Source of the DNA: an uncultured Flavobacteriaceae bacterium | GTDB taxonomy: Bacteria; Bacteroidota; Bacteroidia; Flavobacteriales; Flavobacteriaceae | NCBI GenBank assembly: GCA_905181625.1 | Contig: CAJIYJ010000003.1 | Span: forward strand, 370,001 to 434,000 | Length of the DNA: 64,000 nt | Direction: 5' to 3' | Shown here: positions 19,428-29,019 of the stretch, one piece after another | How the letters are laid out: each line of letters opens with the position of its first letter | How positions within the stretch are numbered: position 1 is the first letter of the stretch | Program-made: the position numbers and the translations under genes | The notes under the pieces: generated by a model | The model's input: only the letters and a program-made list of their open reading frames with translations | The model's database searches: none | Told to the model about the DNA's origin: nothing

Positions 19428-20066
19428 ATGGATATTTTTTTAACTGATTGCGGTTTAGATAGTAAAGAGTTTTGGATTGTAGTGCGCCTTTATTTATTCG
19501 CTTCAATTCCCTTAATTTTATCAATTTATTATCTTTTAATTGTTAAAAAATTTTCAAAAAGTGTTTTTATAATATTACTTTCATCTTTTTTAATTGCTGT
19601 TTTTGGTTGGGAATTATGGTTAACATATGGTTTGGCTGGTGGATTACCTGTAGACTTAAGAAGAAGTGCTGCGCTATCATGTGCTATTCCAATTAATTTA
19701 AATTGGGTTTTAAACTCATTAGGTGACGTATTGGTCGTTTGGATAGGTTTGTTTTTGGTTAAGCTTGCTTATAAAAATAATGACTCACCTTTTGTTAAAT
19801 GGAAATGGGGCGCTTTTTTTATTTTTCTTTCATGGTTTATTGTTCAGAACATTTATATTGAAGCTTTCTTTTATGATCTTCAGATAGGCTCAAATGGAGA
19901 TCTGTCTTGGGCACCACTGCAGCCTTTAGGATCTTGGTTCAATCCAGTGTTATTTAAAATCGCAGGGAACCCTATAACTCTTCAAGCGCAAACAAGTTGG
20001 ATCATCATGACACCTGTGGTATATTTTATTGCTATTTTTTTTAAATCTAAGTATAACGATATATAG
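19428..20066 (+). CDS. Unknown multi-pass membrane protein
   Basis: I do not recognise this 212-residue protein. It has five or six hydrophobic segments, for example residues about 17-38, 43-63, 88-112, 125-150 and 185-205. Conserved-looking polar features between them include 'GLAGGLPVDLRR' near residue 68, 'CAIPINLNW' near 84, and 'PLQPLGSWFNPV' near 161. There is no signal peptide separate from the first membrane segment. It lies 78 bp after the ABC-F gene in the same direction and 50 bp before the PorP/SprF gene, so it may be transcribed with either or alone. Confidence 0.75.
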   Translation: MDIFLTDCGLDSKEFWIVVRLYLFASIPLILSIYYLLIVKKFSKSVFIILLSSFLIAVFGWELWLTYGLAGGLPVDLRRSAALSCAIPINLNWVLNSLGDVLVVWIGLFLVKLAYKNNDSPFVKWKWGAFFIFLSWFIVQNIYIEAFFYDLQIGSNGDLSWAPLQPLGSWFNPVLFKIAGNPITLQAQTSWIIMTPVVYFIAIFFKSKYNDI

Positions 20067-20116
20067 AAAGAGATATTGATTTTTCGTATATTTCGGATCC
20101 ATAATTAGTATTTCTA

Positions 20117-21100
20117 TTGAAGCATATTCAATTCATATTATTTTTTTTAACTATTTCATATAGTTTTTCTCAAGACCCTGTATTTACTCAATTCTACAAT
20201 GTTCCTGAATCCATGAATCCTGCCTTTGCTGGCGGTAGCGGTGGATCCGAGATTGGTGTTTTAAATAGAACTCAATGGCCAGGATTAGATTACTCTTTAA
20301 ACAGTCAATTCTTTTATTTTGACAGCTATATTGATCGATATAATAGTGGAATTGAAATAACAATTTTAAATCAATTAGAAACTGTTACCAGATATAATTT
20401 CACACAAATAAACCTTAATTATTCATATCGTGTTCAAATATCTAGAGATTGGTGGTTTTACCCGGCTATTTCTGTAGGAATGGGTAATAAAGATTATGCT
20501 TTTAATAACCTTGTACTAGAAGATCAAATTATTATTAATGAGGGTATAATTAATTTTGACAGTGCTGATCCTTTTTTACTAAATAAAAACGCTAGATTTT
20601 TAGATATAGGAGCTGGCTTTCTTGTGTTTAATGAGTTTCTGTGGTTAGGAGGAAGTTACAAACATTTAAACAGGCCCAATGTTTCCTTTCAGGATGAAGG
20701 AAAAAATTTATTAGATGGTTTCTTGTCTATTCATGGGGGGTATAAAATCCCATTTAGTAGTATGTATTCTAATACAGAGTATAATTTATATTTTAATTTA
20801 AATTATATGCGACAGAGTAATTATGACCGTATAGATATTGGTTCTAAAATGCAAATTGATGACTTTACTTTTGGAGCTTTTGCAACTTTAGCTCCTACTT
20901 CAATTGATGACAAGTCTCATAAGCTAACTTCTGTAAATTTCATTACTAATTTTGATTACAGACAATTTAGTTTCGGCTACTCCTATGATTTAAATGTGAG
21001 TAGTTTACAAAATACAAAAGGAGTTTTTGAGATTTCAGTATCATATAAATTTGATTCAATATTTGGAAATGATAACCCTATACCATGTGGTTGTAAATAA
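20117..21100 (+). CDS. PorP/SprF family type IX secretion outer-membrane protein
   Basis: The 327-residue protein starts at a TTG (20117) followed by a signal peptide (FFLTISYSFSQ). The mature N-terminus 'DPVFTQFYNVPESMNPAFAGG' pattern is diagnostic for the PorP/SprF family of outer-membrane beta-barrel proteins. The rest shows alternating polar and aromatic strands, ending in an aromatic-containing strand 'GVFEISVSYKF'. In flavobacteria, SprF-type proteins work with the type IX system to deliver a specific giant type B substrate such as SprB. The next gene, 9 bp downstream, is exactly such a substrate, which supports a dedicated partner role. Confidence 0.88.
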   Translation: MKHIQFILFFLTISYSFSQDPVFTQFYNVPESMNPAFAGGSGGSEIGVLNRTQWPGLDYSLNSQFFYFDSYIDRYNSGIEITILNQLETVTRYNFTQINLNYSYRVQISRDWWFYPAISVGMGNKDYAFNNLVLEDQIIINEGIINFDSADPFLLNKNARFLDIGAGFLVFNEFLWLGGSYKHLNRPNVSFQDEGKNLLDGFLSIHGGYKIPFSSMYSNTEYNLYFNLNYMRQSNYDRIDIGSKMQIDDFTFGAFATLAPTSIDDKSHKLTSVNFITNFDYRQFSFGYSYDLNVSSLQNTKGVFEISVSYKFDSIFGNDNPIPCGCK

Positions 21101-21109
21101 TTAAAAGAT

Positions 21110-24100
21110 TTGAAAAAATTAATTAACATTCTTGTATTTATATTATTAATCGGAAGTTTTTCTGATTTATCTAGTCAAACTTATACTAGGATTGGGGAAA
21201 ATAATACTCAATACACAGCTGATCAATCAACGAATCATATCTTCACTATGGTCAAAGATGGAACTTATGATCCCATTACCATTAATGTTAGTTTAAATAA
21301 GGTGACATTTAAAAACACCTCTACCAACACTAATTATGGTTGGGGAACAGGAAATGATATTCCTGCAGCTTGGGATTTCGAAATTCTTACTGTTAGTAAA
21401 ACACCTTCATCAATTTCAGGTGACAAGCATAGTTTTACCTATTCTGGGGTTCCAATAGTAGATGTTGCAATAACTGTTAGAGTTTTTGACGTTGATGGAA
21501 CTGTCACTGGCTTAGCTGAAGTGCCTATCACTTATAGATTAGAAGGAATATTTGCACTTAGCAGCGCGGAATTCATTGCTTGTTCTGAAAGTTTGCAAAT
21601 TGTGATGAATGAGGTAGATCTTGGCAATAATGTAAAACCATGCGCAGGTACTTCGGGTGACCCAAAATATAATATAAAAATTTATGATGCTGGAACAACT
21701 GATTTAGTTGTCGAAGTTACACAACTTAGTAACGAATTTTTGATTCCTCTTGATGTAGGAGATTACGATTATGTTATTACTGATGGATGTGGAAGGACGT
21801 TTACATCAAGTTATGACATTACTGATGCACCTGAGATTGGTGCCGAAGTAATTTTTGCAGGAAAAGAATGTTTTGGAGATACAGACACTAAAATCGTTCT
21901 AAGGGTTCAAGGTGCTAAAAGACCTTTGACTTGGGTTTTAGAAAAAAAAAATGGGGATAACTGGGATCCTGTTTATACTAGTGGTAATGTTGGAGGGAAT
22001 GCTTCAAGTAGCGCCGATATTACAGCTATTGGAACAGGTATATTCACTCTTACAGTCACAGGATTAATTGCTGATGGAGTCTATAAATACACGTTTACAG
22101 ATGCTAATGAATGCACAAAATCTACTGAATTTAATATTGTAACACCTTCAGCCTTATCACATCTTTTGATTGAATCAGATAGTGCGACAAAACGTGTGTT
22201 AAACTGTAGTGGTGATGTAGATGGTAAGTTAACATTTAGAGGAAGTGGAGGCTGGACACAACCTTTTGACGGGAATTTTATAAACCCTACTAATTGGGGT
22301 TCTGGTTATACTTTTACTTTAGTTAATGCAGATACGGGCGGAGATGTAGCCGTGGTGAATGCCAGTACTTGGTTTGATTATGCAAGAAATGATAGTAATC
22401 AACAAATCGGATGGGAGGCAGTATTTGATAACCTTCCACCTGGAAATTACAAATTAAAATTAAAAGAAAGTGTTGCTACTGATAATCAAGTAGACCCAAA
22501 TGTTGCTTATGGATGTGAGGTGTTATTTGATGATATTTATACTATCTCAGCTCCAGCATTATTAGTAGTCACAACAGACGTAAAAAATGATATTAGCTGT
22601 TTTGGAGACAATAATGGAAGTATTGATTTAATTGTTAGTGGGGGAACTCCAACATATACTTACGCATGGACAAAAGTTGGTGATGCTAGTTACAGCGCCA
22701 CAACTAAAGATGTTAATGGTTTAAGTTCAGGAACTTATAATGTTGAAGTTAAAGATTCTAAAGATTGCATAATCACTAAAACCTATACTATTGTCGAACC
22801 TGTTTTATTAGAAGTTAGTATTGATAATCCTTCGGCAATCTCATGTTATGGTAATAATGTAGGAACTATAAAAGCTAATATTACTCAAGGATCTACAAGT
22901 CCTTATGTATACGTATTAACAGGAACAGATTATAATGGTGGTAACGTCACAGTAACTTCAGCATCGACTGCGGCAACTAGCTATGAATTTACTGGCTTAC
23001 TAGCGGGAACAGAATATAAAGTAACTATTACTGACAGTAATGGGTGTTCTAAAGTAACTGATGCAAAAATAATTACTCAACCCGATAGTGGTTTGACGGT
23101 AACTGGAACAGTAAAAGCTGATGTTGAAAAGACTATTAACGGAGATGGAATCCATATGTTATGTAATGGCGGAACTAATGGAGAAATTGATTTAACTGTA
23201 AGTGGTGGAAATTCGCCTTATAATTTTGCTTGGACAGCTGTTTCTGGAACTGGATTAAATGCCACTGCAGAAGATCAAACTGGTTTAACTGCTGGTGTAT
23301 ATAATGTTACAGTAACAGATAGTTCAGGAGATTGTTCAGTAAGTAGAACCTATATTGTTTCAGATCCTGCTCCTTTAACTATTCCTGTAGGTGATATTCC
23401 TGATGGAACTCCTGACTTTACATTAATCGGGGAATTTGAAACAAGTAAGTACTACCTTTCTAATGCGTCTTTAACTTATATGGAAGCTAGGGATATAGCT
23501 GCAAATCTTGGAGGTTATTTAGTTTCAATAAAAACTCAATTAGAAAACCAATGGCTTATTGATAATTCACCTGATCAAAACTTTTGGTTAGGATTAGATG
23601 ATATTAGAGATGAATCTAAAGTTGATGGCGTTGTAGATAAGACAAAATATAGATGGAATGACGGTACAAGTTTAGATTGGCAAGGATTTCCTGGAAGTGA
23701 ACCTAATGATGCTGGAAAGAATACCACAACTAACTTTGCTGGAGAAGATTATATTGAGTTTAGTGATGGATCATGGAATGACATATATCACTATGTGAAA
23801 AGAAAATTTGTTATTGAATTCAATCCATCGCAAATTCCAGATTTTAATGGATCAAGTATTTCATGTTTTGGTGGTAACAACGCATCTATAGATTTTGTTG
23901 TAACAGGTGGAACAACAGATTATACTTATAATTGGACGGTAGTTAGTGGAGGTACTGGAACTAATTTAGTAGCCAACCAAAAGAGTCAAACTCTTTTGAC
24001 TGCTGGTGTGTATAAGGTTGTTGTCACAGACGCTAGTGGTTGTACAATTTCAACAACTTATACAATCACAGAGCCTTCTGAATTACTTATTGCAGATGCC

Positions 24101-27100
24101 ACGGTTTCCACAGCTATTGCTTGTTTTGGTGACAACGAAACAATAAAAGTTAATGTTACCCAGGGTTCCACTGCTCCATATATTTATTCAATCAGTGGAA
24201 GTGCTACTGAAACTTCTGATGCTACAACAGCTACAACTTATTCATTTTCTGTTCCAGTAGGCACCTATACTGTTAAAGTAACTGATGCTAACGGGTGTGA
24301 AAAATCATTGGATCCTATAACTTTAACTCAGTCCGCTGCAGCTTTAGCTGTTAGTGGTGTTGTTAAACCATACATTGGAGGTTTTCAAGTTAGTTGTAAT
24401 GGAGCAAGTGATGGAGAAATAGATACCACTGTTACAGGTGGAACGATAGGATCAGGTTACACTTATGCTTGGTCTGTTACAGTTGGTGGTACTGATATTA
24501 GTGCATCAACATCAGCTGATCAATTAGATTTAAAAGCTGGAACTTATACGGTTGTTGTTACAGATGCTAATGGATGTACGCAAACGGATAGTTATACACT
24601 TACTGAGCCTGATGTTTTAGCTGTTAGTGGTGTTGTTAAACAATACATTGGTGGTATTCAAGTTAGTTGTAATGGGGCAAATGATGGAGAAATAGATACC
24701 ACTGTTGCAGGTGGAGCTACTGATTACACTTATGCTTGGTCTGTTACAGGTGGTGGTACTGATATTAGTGCATCAACATCAGCTGATCAATTAGATTTAA
24801 AAGCTGGAACTTATACGGTTGTTGTTACAGATGCTAATGGATGTACGGAAACGGATAGTTATACAATCACAGAGCCTTCTGAATTACTTATTGCAGATGC
24901 CACGGTTTCCACAGCTATTGCTTGTTTTGGTGACAACGAAACAATAAAAGTTAATGTTACCCAGGGTTCCACTGCTCCATATATTTATTCAATCAGTGGA
25001 AGTGCTACTGAAACTTCTGATGCTACAACAGCTACAACTTATTCATTTTCTGTTCCAGTAGGCACCTATACTGTTAAAGTAACTGATGCTAACGGGTGTG
25101 AAAAATCATTGGATCCTATAACTTTAACTCAGTCCGCTGCAGCTTTAGCTGTTAGTGGTGTTGTTAAACCATACATTGGAGGTTTTCAAGTTAGTTGTAA
25201 TGGAGCAAGTGATGGAGAAATAGATACCACTGTTACAGGTGGAACGATAGGATCAGGTTACACTTATGCTTGGTCTGTTACAGTTGGTGGTACTGATATT
25301 AGTGCATCAACATCAGCTGATCAATTAGATTTAAAAGCTGGAACTTATACGGTTGTTGTTACAGATGCTAATGGATGTACGCAAACGGATAGTTATACAC
25401 TTACTGAGCCTGATGTTTTAGCTGTTAGTGGTGTTGTTAAACAATACATTGGTGGTATTCAAGTTAGTTGTAATGGGGCAAATGATGGAGAAATAGATAC
25501 CACTGTTGCAGGTGGAGCTACTGATTACACTTATGCTTGGTCTGTTACAGGTGGTGGTACTGATATTAGTGCATCAACATCAGCTGATCAATTAGATTTA
25601 AAAGCTGGAACTTATACGGTTGTTGTTACAGATGCTAATGGATGTACGGAAACGGATAGTTACACACTTACTCAGCCTGATGCTTTAAGTTTAGATTCGT
25701 CACAAGTTGATTTTAATGGATTCAACGTTAGTTGTTTTGGAGCTCTTAATGGAGAAATTGATTTAACAGTTACAGGTGGAACTCCTGTTTACACTTATGA
25801 ATGGTCATCTTCAGATGGTACAGGCTATGATCCAACTTCTCAAGATCAAACCGACTTATCAAGTGGAACATATATTGTTAAAGTGACCGATTCAAATAAT
25901 TGTGAGATAAGTGGAACATTTGTAGTTGCAGAGCCTCCGCCATTAGTTTTAACAGCAACTTTATCCGATTTTAATGGATTTAATATTAGTTGTAATGCAG
26001 GAAATGATGGAATAATTGATATTACCTCAACTGGTGGGCTTTTAGTTACTGGCGATAATTACACTTACGCTTGGACTCAGTCTAATGGAGGAAGTGGAGT
26101 TGATGCTTCATCTGAAGATCAAACAGGTCTAACAGTAGGAACTTATACGGTACTAATTACTGATTCAAATGATTGTACTATTACAAAATCATATCAAATT
26201 GTCGAACCTGATTTAATAGGTTTTACAGGAGTTAAGTCTGATTATAATGGTTATGGAATTAGTACTGCAGGAAATAATAATGGGACAATAACAATTACTT
26301 CAAGTGGTGGAAGTGGAGGAAATACGTACGATTGGTCAACAGATGATGGTAGTGGTATAGTTGTTGGTGATCAAAACCAAAACACATTAACTGCAGGAAC
26401 TTACATTTTAAAAATAACTGATTCTAACGGCTGTAATATTACAAAGTCCTTTACATTAACGGAACCCGCTGAATTACTTATTTCATTAGGTACGGACCCA
26501 ACAAACATTTTATGTTATGGAGATTCTACAGGATTAATAAAAGCTATTATTACTCAAGCAGCTGTTCCACCCTATACTTTTACTTTAAATGGTGAAAATT
26601 ACTTGGGTGAAATAGTTTTTGAATCTTTTTCAAATATTACTGATTTGAATTACACTTTTAATGTTAAAGCTGGAGAATATAGCATTACTGTAACAGATTT
26701 AAATGGTTCTACTAAAACAACCAATACTAGAGTTTATACTCAACCTGATGCTCCTCTATCTATTTCTGAAACTATTTCAGTTTTTAATGATTATAATATT
26801 AGTTGTACAGGAGCTTTAGATGGCGCAATTGACATTACGGTTAGTGGCGGAACTTTAACAGGTACTAATTATACTTATTCTTGGACTTCTTCTGTTGGCA
26901 GCTCTGATCTTACTGGAACACGAACAGCAGAAGATCAAACAGGTTTAGGTACTGGAGAATATACTGTTATAGTTACAGATGAGGGTGACTGTACTATAAC
27001 TAAATCTTTCGTGCTTACTGAGCCTGAAAAAATAGTTTATTCTTTAAATAATAAAACAGATATAACCTGTTTTGGAGATAATGATGGTTCCATTGAAATA

Positions 27101-29014
27101 TCTGTTTCAAAAGGTACGGGAGCTTATGTGTATGAATGGACTTTAGAGGGTGTTGTTGTTAATAAAAACGACACTACAAGATTAAAAAACTTAGGACCAG
27201 GAGTTTATAATCTTAAATTGACAGATGGTTGTGAGATTCTTTCATTTAATTATAAAATTGTAGAGCCAGAATTACTGACAGTTAATTTAGATCAGAAAAT
27301 AGATATTTTGTGTTTTGGAGATTCAACAGGTGAAATATCAGTTACTGTTGCTGGAGGAATATCTCCTTATAATTATGAGTGGATAGATAATTTTGGCAAT
27401 AAATATAATAGAGATATTGGAAATGTGTTTAACAAAGGAGATTTAAGTAATATTCCAATTGGCATATATGATTTAACTGTGACAGATAAAAATGGATGTA
27501 TTGCAACTCTTAAAACTGAGTTAACTCAACCTGATGATTTAGTTATTAACTTTGATAAGATAGATTTGAACTGTTATGAACAGAATGATGGTACTATAAA
27601 AATAACTCCAACTGGAGGTGTTGCTCCTTATACCTATAAGTGGAGTGATTTTGGAAATGGACCAGAAAGAACTAACCTTTCAGCTGGCATTTATACAGTG
27701 AATGTAACTGATAAAAATCTTTGTGAAAAAACTATAGATATAGAAATTATACAAGCACCGTTATTTAATATTGTTCCAGTTATAACACCCGTGACTTGTT
27801 TTGGAGCAGATGATGGAACTATTACTTTAAATATCGATGGCGGTGAAGACCCTATCTCAGTTACTTGGGCTGATGATGCCACTGCAGGGGATAGTAGAAC
27901 TAATTTAAAACCTGGAAATTATAATGTAATATTAAATGATGGTTCTGGTTGTGTAATTGAAAGAACATTCCAAATATTAGAACCAGAAGAATTGAGACTA
28001 TCTTCTGTACTTAGTGATGCAATTGATTGTGACAATCCACTAAGTGGGAGTATAGATCTTCAGGTTATAGGTGGAAATCCTCCTTATTCTTTTTTATGGT
28101 CTAATGGAGAAACTACAGAAGACTTAACGGATATAGGTGCTAATAATTATAAAGTAACAGTTACAGACTCTAAAGGTTGTAAGGTTGTAGAGACATTTGT
28201 TATTAAAAGACAACTCGACTTAGAGGTTAAATTAGATACTAGTTTAAGAATTGTCTGCGAGAGTAGAGAAGTATATCAAGTAAATAAATTGACTATTTCA
28301 GGTGGAGTATTTCCTTATAAAGTAAAGTGGTCGGATGGTATAGTGTTAAATGTCCCGGGTGATAAAGCAGAGATAATGGAAACTAAAACTGAAGGGGCTT
28401 ATCAAGTTGAAGTAACTGACTTTTTAGGATGTACAAAAACAATTTTATTTGATGTGGCTGTACCAAAACTTGGATACCCAGATTTTGATTATACTTCTTT
28501 CTATTTACAGGAGTTTAATGCATTGACATTTAATGATCCAATTACTTTTTCTAATTTATCAACTGAAAATTTCTTAAGTGTTGAATGGGATTTTGGTGAT
28601 GGAACAACATCCTCCCTTAACAATCCAACCCATACCTATACCGAAACAGGATCTTACGATGTTACAATTTACGTTACTTATGTAGGAGGATGCGTATATG
28701 AATTGACTAAAACTATATATATTGGAGAATCATATGAACTTGAGCTTCCTAATGCTTTTACACCAAATGGGGATGGTTTAAATGATACTTTTAGACCAGT
28801 TTACTATGGATTTACTGAAATTGTTTTAAAAGTATTTGATACTTGGGGAACTTTAATTTATTTCGAAAAAGCAGAGAAGGGTAAGATGAACGGATGGAAT
28901 GGGACAATTAATACTAGACCGGCTGAAAATGGAAATTATATTTACCAAGTTTCAGGAAAAACTTTTAATGGTGAATTAGTTTATAAAAATGGTCCTTTTA
29001 CTTTGCTTAGGTAA
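21110..29014 (+). CDS. Giant SprB-repeat adhesin with C-type-lectin-like and PKD domains and type B T9SS sorting domain
   Basis: The 2634-residue protein starts at TTG 21110 with a leader (NILVFILLIGSF). It is built mainly of SprB-type repeats, each opening with 'SCFGDNNGSIDLIVSGG' and closing with 'GTYNVEVKDSKDC', spaced about 85-100 residues. A C-type-lectin-like domain (FWLGLDDIRDES...GSEPNDAG...GSWNDI) sits near residues 773-905. Residues about 984-1517 are two exact copies of a 267-residue block. A PKD domain ('VEWDFGDGTTSS') lies near 2478-2540, and the last 90 residues (NAFTPNGDGLNDTFRP...) are the gliding-associated type B sorting domain. SprB-like proteins are cell-surface adhesins that move along the cell in gliding flavobacteria. 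It is paired with the PorP/SprF gene just upstream. Confidence 0.9.
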   Translation: MKKLINILVFILLIGSFSDLSSQTYTRIGENNTQYTADQSTNHIFTMVKDGTYDPITINVSLNKVTFKNTSTNTNYGWGTGNDIPAAWDFEILTVSKTPSSISGDKHSFTYSGVPIVDVAITVRVFDVDGTVTGLAEVPITYRLEGIFALSSAEFIACSESLQIVMNEVDLGNNVKPCAGTSGDPKYNIKIYDAGTTDLVVEVTQLSNEFLIPLDVGDYDYVITDGCGRTFTSSYDITDAPEIGAEVIFAGKECFGDTDTKIVLRVQGAKRPLTWVLEKKNGDNWDPVYTSGNVGGNASSSADITAIGTGIFTLTVTGLIADGVYKYTFTDANECTKSTEFNIVTPSALSHLLIESDSATKRVLNCSGDVDGKLTFRGSGGWTQPFDGNFINPTNWGSGYTFTLVNADTGGDVAVVNASTWFDYARNDSNQQIGWEAVFDNLPPGNYKLKLKESVATDNQVDPNVAYGCEVLFDDIYTISAPALLVVTTDVKNDISCFGDNNGSIDLIVSGGTPTYTYAWTKVGDASYSATTKDVNGLSSGTYNVEVKDSKDCIITKTYTIVEPVLLEVSIDNPSAISCYGNNVGTIKANITQGSTSPYVYVLTGTDYNGGNVTVTSASTAATSYEFTGLLAGTEYKVTITDSNGCSKVTDAKIITQPDSGLTVTGTVKADVEKTINGDGIHMLCNGGTNGEIDLTVSGGNSPYNFAWTAVSGTGLNATAEDQTGLTAGVYNVTVTDSSGDCSVSRTYIVSDPAPLTIPVGDIPDGTPDFTLIGEFETSKYYLSNASLTYMEARDIAANLGGYLVSIKTQLENQWLIDNSPDQNFWLGLDDIRDESKVDGVVDKTKYRWNDGTSLDWQGFPGSEPNDAGKNTTTNFAGEDYIEFSDGSWNDIYHYVKRKFVIEFNPSQIPDFNGSSISCFGGNNASIDFVVTGGTTDYTYNWTVVSGGTGTNLVANQKSQTLLTAGVYKVVVTDASGCTISTTYTITEPSELLIADATVSTAIACFGDNETIKVNVTQGSTAPYIYSISGSATETSDATTATTYSFSVPVGTYTVKVTDANGCEKSLDPITLTQSAAALAVSGVVKPYIGGFQVSCNGASDGEIDTTVTGGTIGSGYTYAWSVTVGGTDISASTSADQLDLKAGTYTVVVTDANGCTQTDSYTLTEPDVLAVSGVVKQYIGGIQVSCNGANDGEIDTTVAGGATDYTYAWSVTGGGTDISASTSADQLDLKAGTYTVVVTDANGCTETDSYTITEPSELLIADATVSTAIACFGDNETIKVNVTQGSTAPYIYSISGSATETSDATTATTYSFSVPVGTYTVKVTDANGCEKSLDPITLTQSAAALAVSGVVKPYIGGFQVSCNGASDGEIDTTVTGGTIGSGYTYAWSVTVGGTDISASTSADQLDLKAGTYTVVVTDANGCTQTDSYTLTEPDVLAVSGVVKQYIGGIQVSCNGANDGEIDTTVAGGATDYTYAWSVTGGGTDISASTSADQLDLKAGTYTVVVTDANGCTETDSYTLTQPDALSLDSSQVDFNGFNVSCFGALNGEIDLTVTGGTPVYTYEWSSSDGTGYDPTSQDQTDLSSGTYIVKVTDSNNCEISGTFVVAEPPPLVLTATLSDFNGFNISCNAGNDGIIDITSTGGLLVTGDNYTYAWTQSNGGSGVDASSEDQTGLTVGTYTVLITDSNDCTITKSYQIVEPDLIGFTGVKSDYNGYGISTAGNNNGTITITSSGGSGGNTYDWSTDDGSGIVVGDQNQNTLTAGTYILKITDSNGCNITKSFTLTEPAELLISLGTDPTNILCYGDSTGLIKAIITQAAVPPYTFTLNGENYLGEIVFESFSNITDLNYTFNVKAGEYSITVTDLNGSTKTTNTRVYTQPDAPLSISETISVFNDYNISCTGALDGAIDITVSGGTLTGTNYTYSWTSSVGSSDLTGTRTAEDQTGLGTGEYTVIVTDEGDCTITKSFVLTEPEKIVYSLNNKTDITCFGDNDGSIEISVSKGTGAYVYEWTLEGVVVNKNDTTRLKNLGPGVYNLKLTDGCEILSFNYKIVEPELLTVNLDQKIDILCFGDSTGEISVTVAGGISPYNYEWIDNFGNKYNRDIGNVFNKGDLSNIPIGIYDLTVTDKNGCIATLKTELTQPDDLVINFDKIDLNCYEQNDGTIKITPTGGVAPYTYKWSDFGNGPERTNLSAGIYTVNVTDKNLCEKTIDIEIIQAPLFNIVPVITPVTCFGADDGTITLNIDGGEDPISVTWADDATAGDSRTNLKPGNYNVILNDGSGCVIERTFQILEPEELRLSSVLSDAIDCDNPLSGSIDLQVIGGNPPYSFLWSNGETTEDLTDIGANNYKVTVTDSKGCKVVETFVIKRQLDLEVKLDTSLRIVCESREVYQVNKLTISGGVFPYKVKWSDGIVLNVPGDKAEIMETKTEGAYQVEVTDFLGCTKTILFDVAVPKLGYPDFDYTSFYLQEFNALTFNDPITFSNLSTENFLSVEWDFGDGTTSSLNNPTHTYTETGSYDVTIYVTYVGGCVYELTKTIYIGESYELELPNAFTPNGDGLNDTFRPVYYGFTEIVLKVFDTWGTLIYFEKAEKGKMNGWNGTINTRPAENGNYIYQVSGKTFNGELVYKNGPFTLLR
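24061..25661 (+). repeat. Exact tandem duplication, period 801 bp, two copies
   Basis: The stretch 24061-24861 reappears at 24862-25661 with no difference that I could find on reading. The period is 801 bp, or 267 codons, so the frame is kept. Each copy itself contains two diverged SprB-type subrepeats (YIGGFQVSCNG and YIGGIQVSCNG). Complete identity at third codon positions points to a very recent duplication or to an assembly artefact. Confidence 0.9.
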
Positions 29015-29019
29015 TTGTT

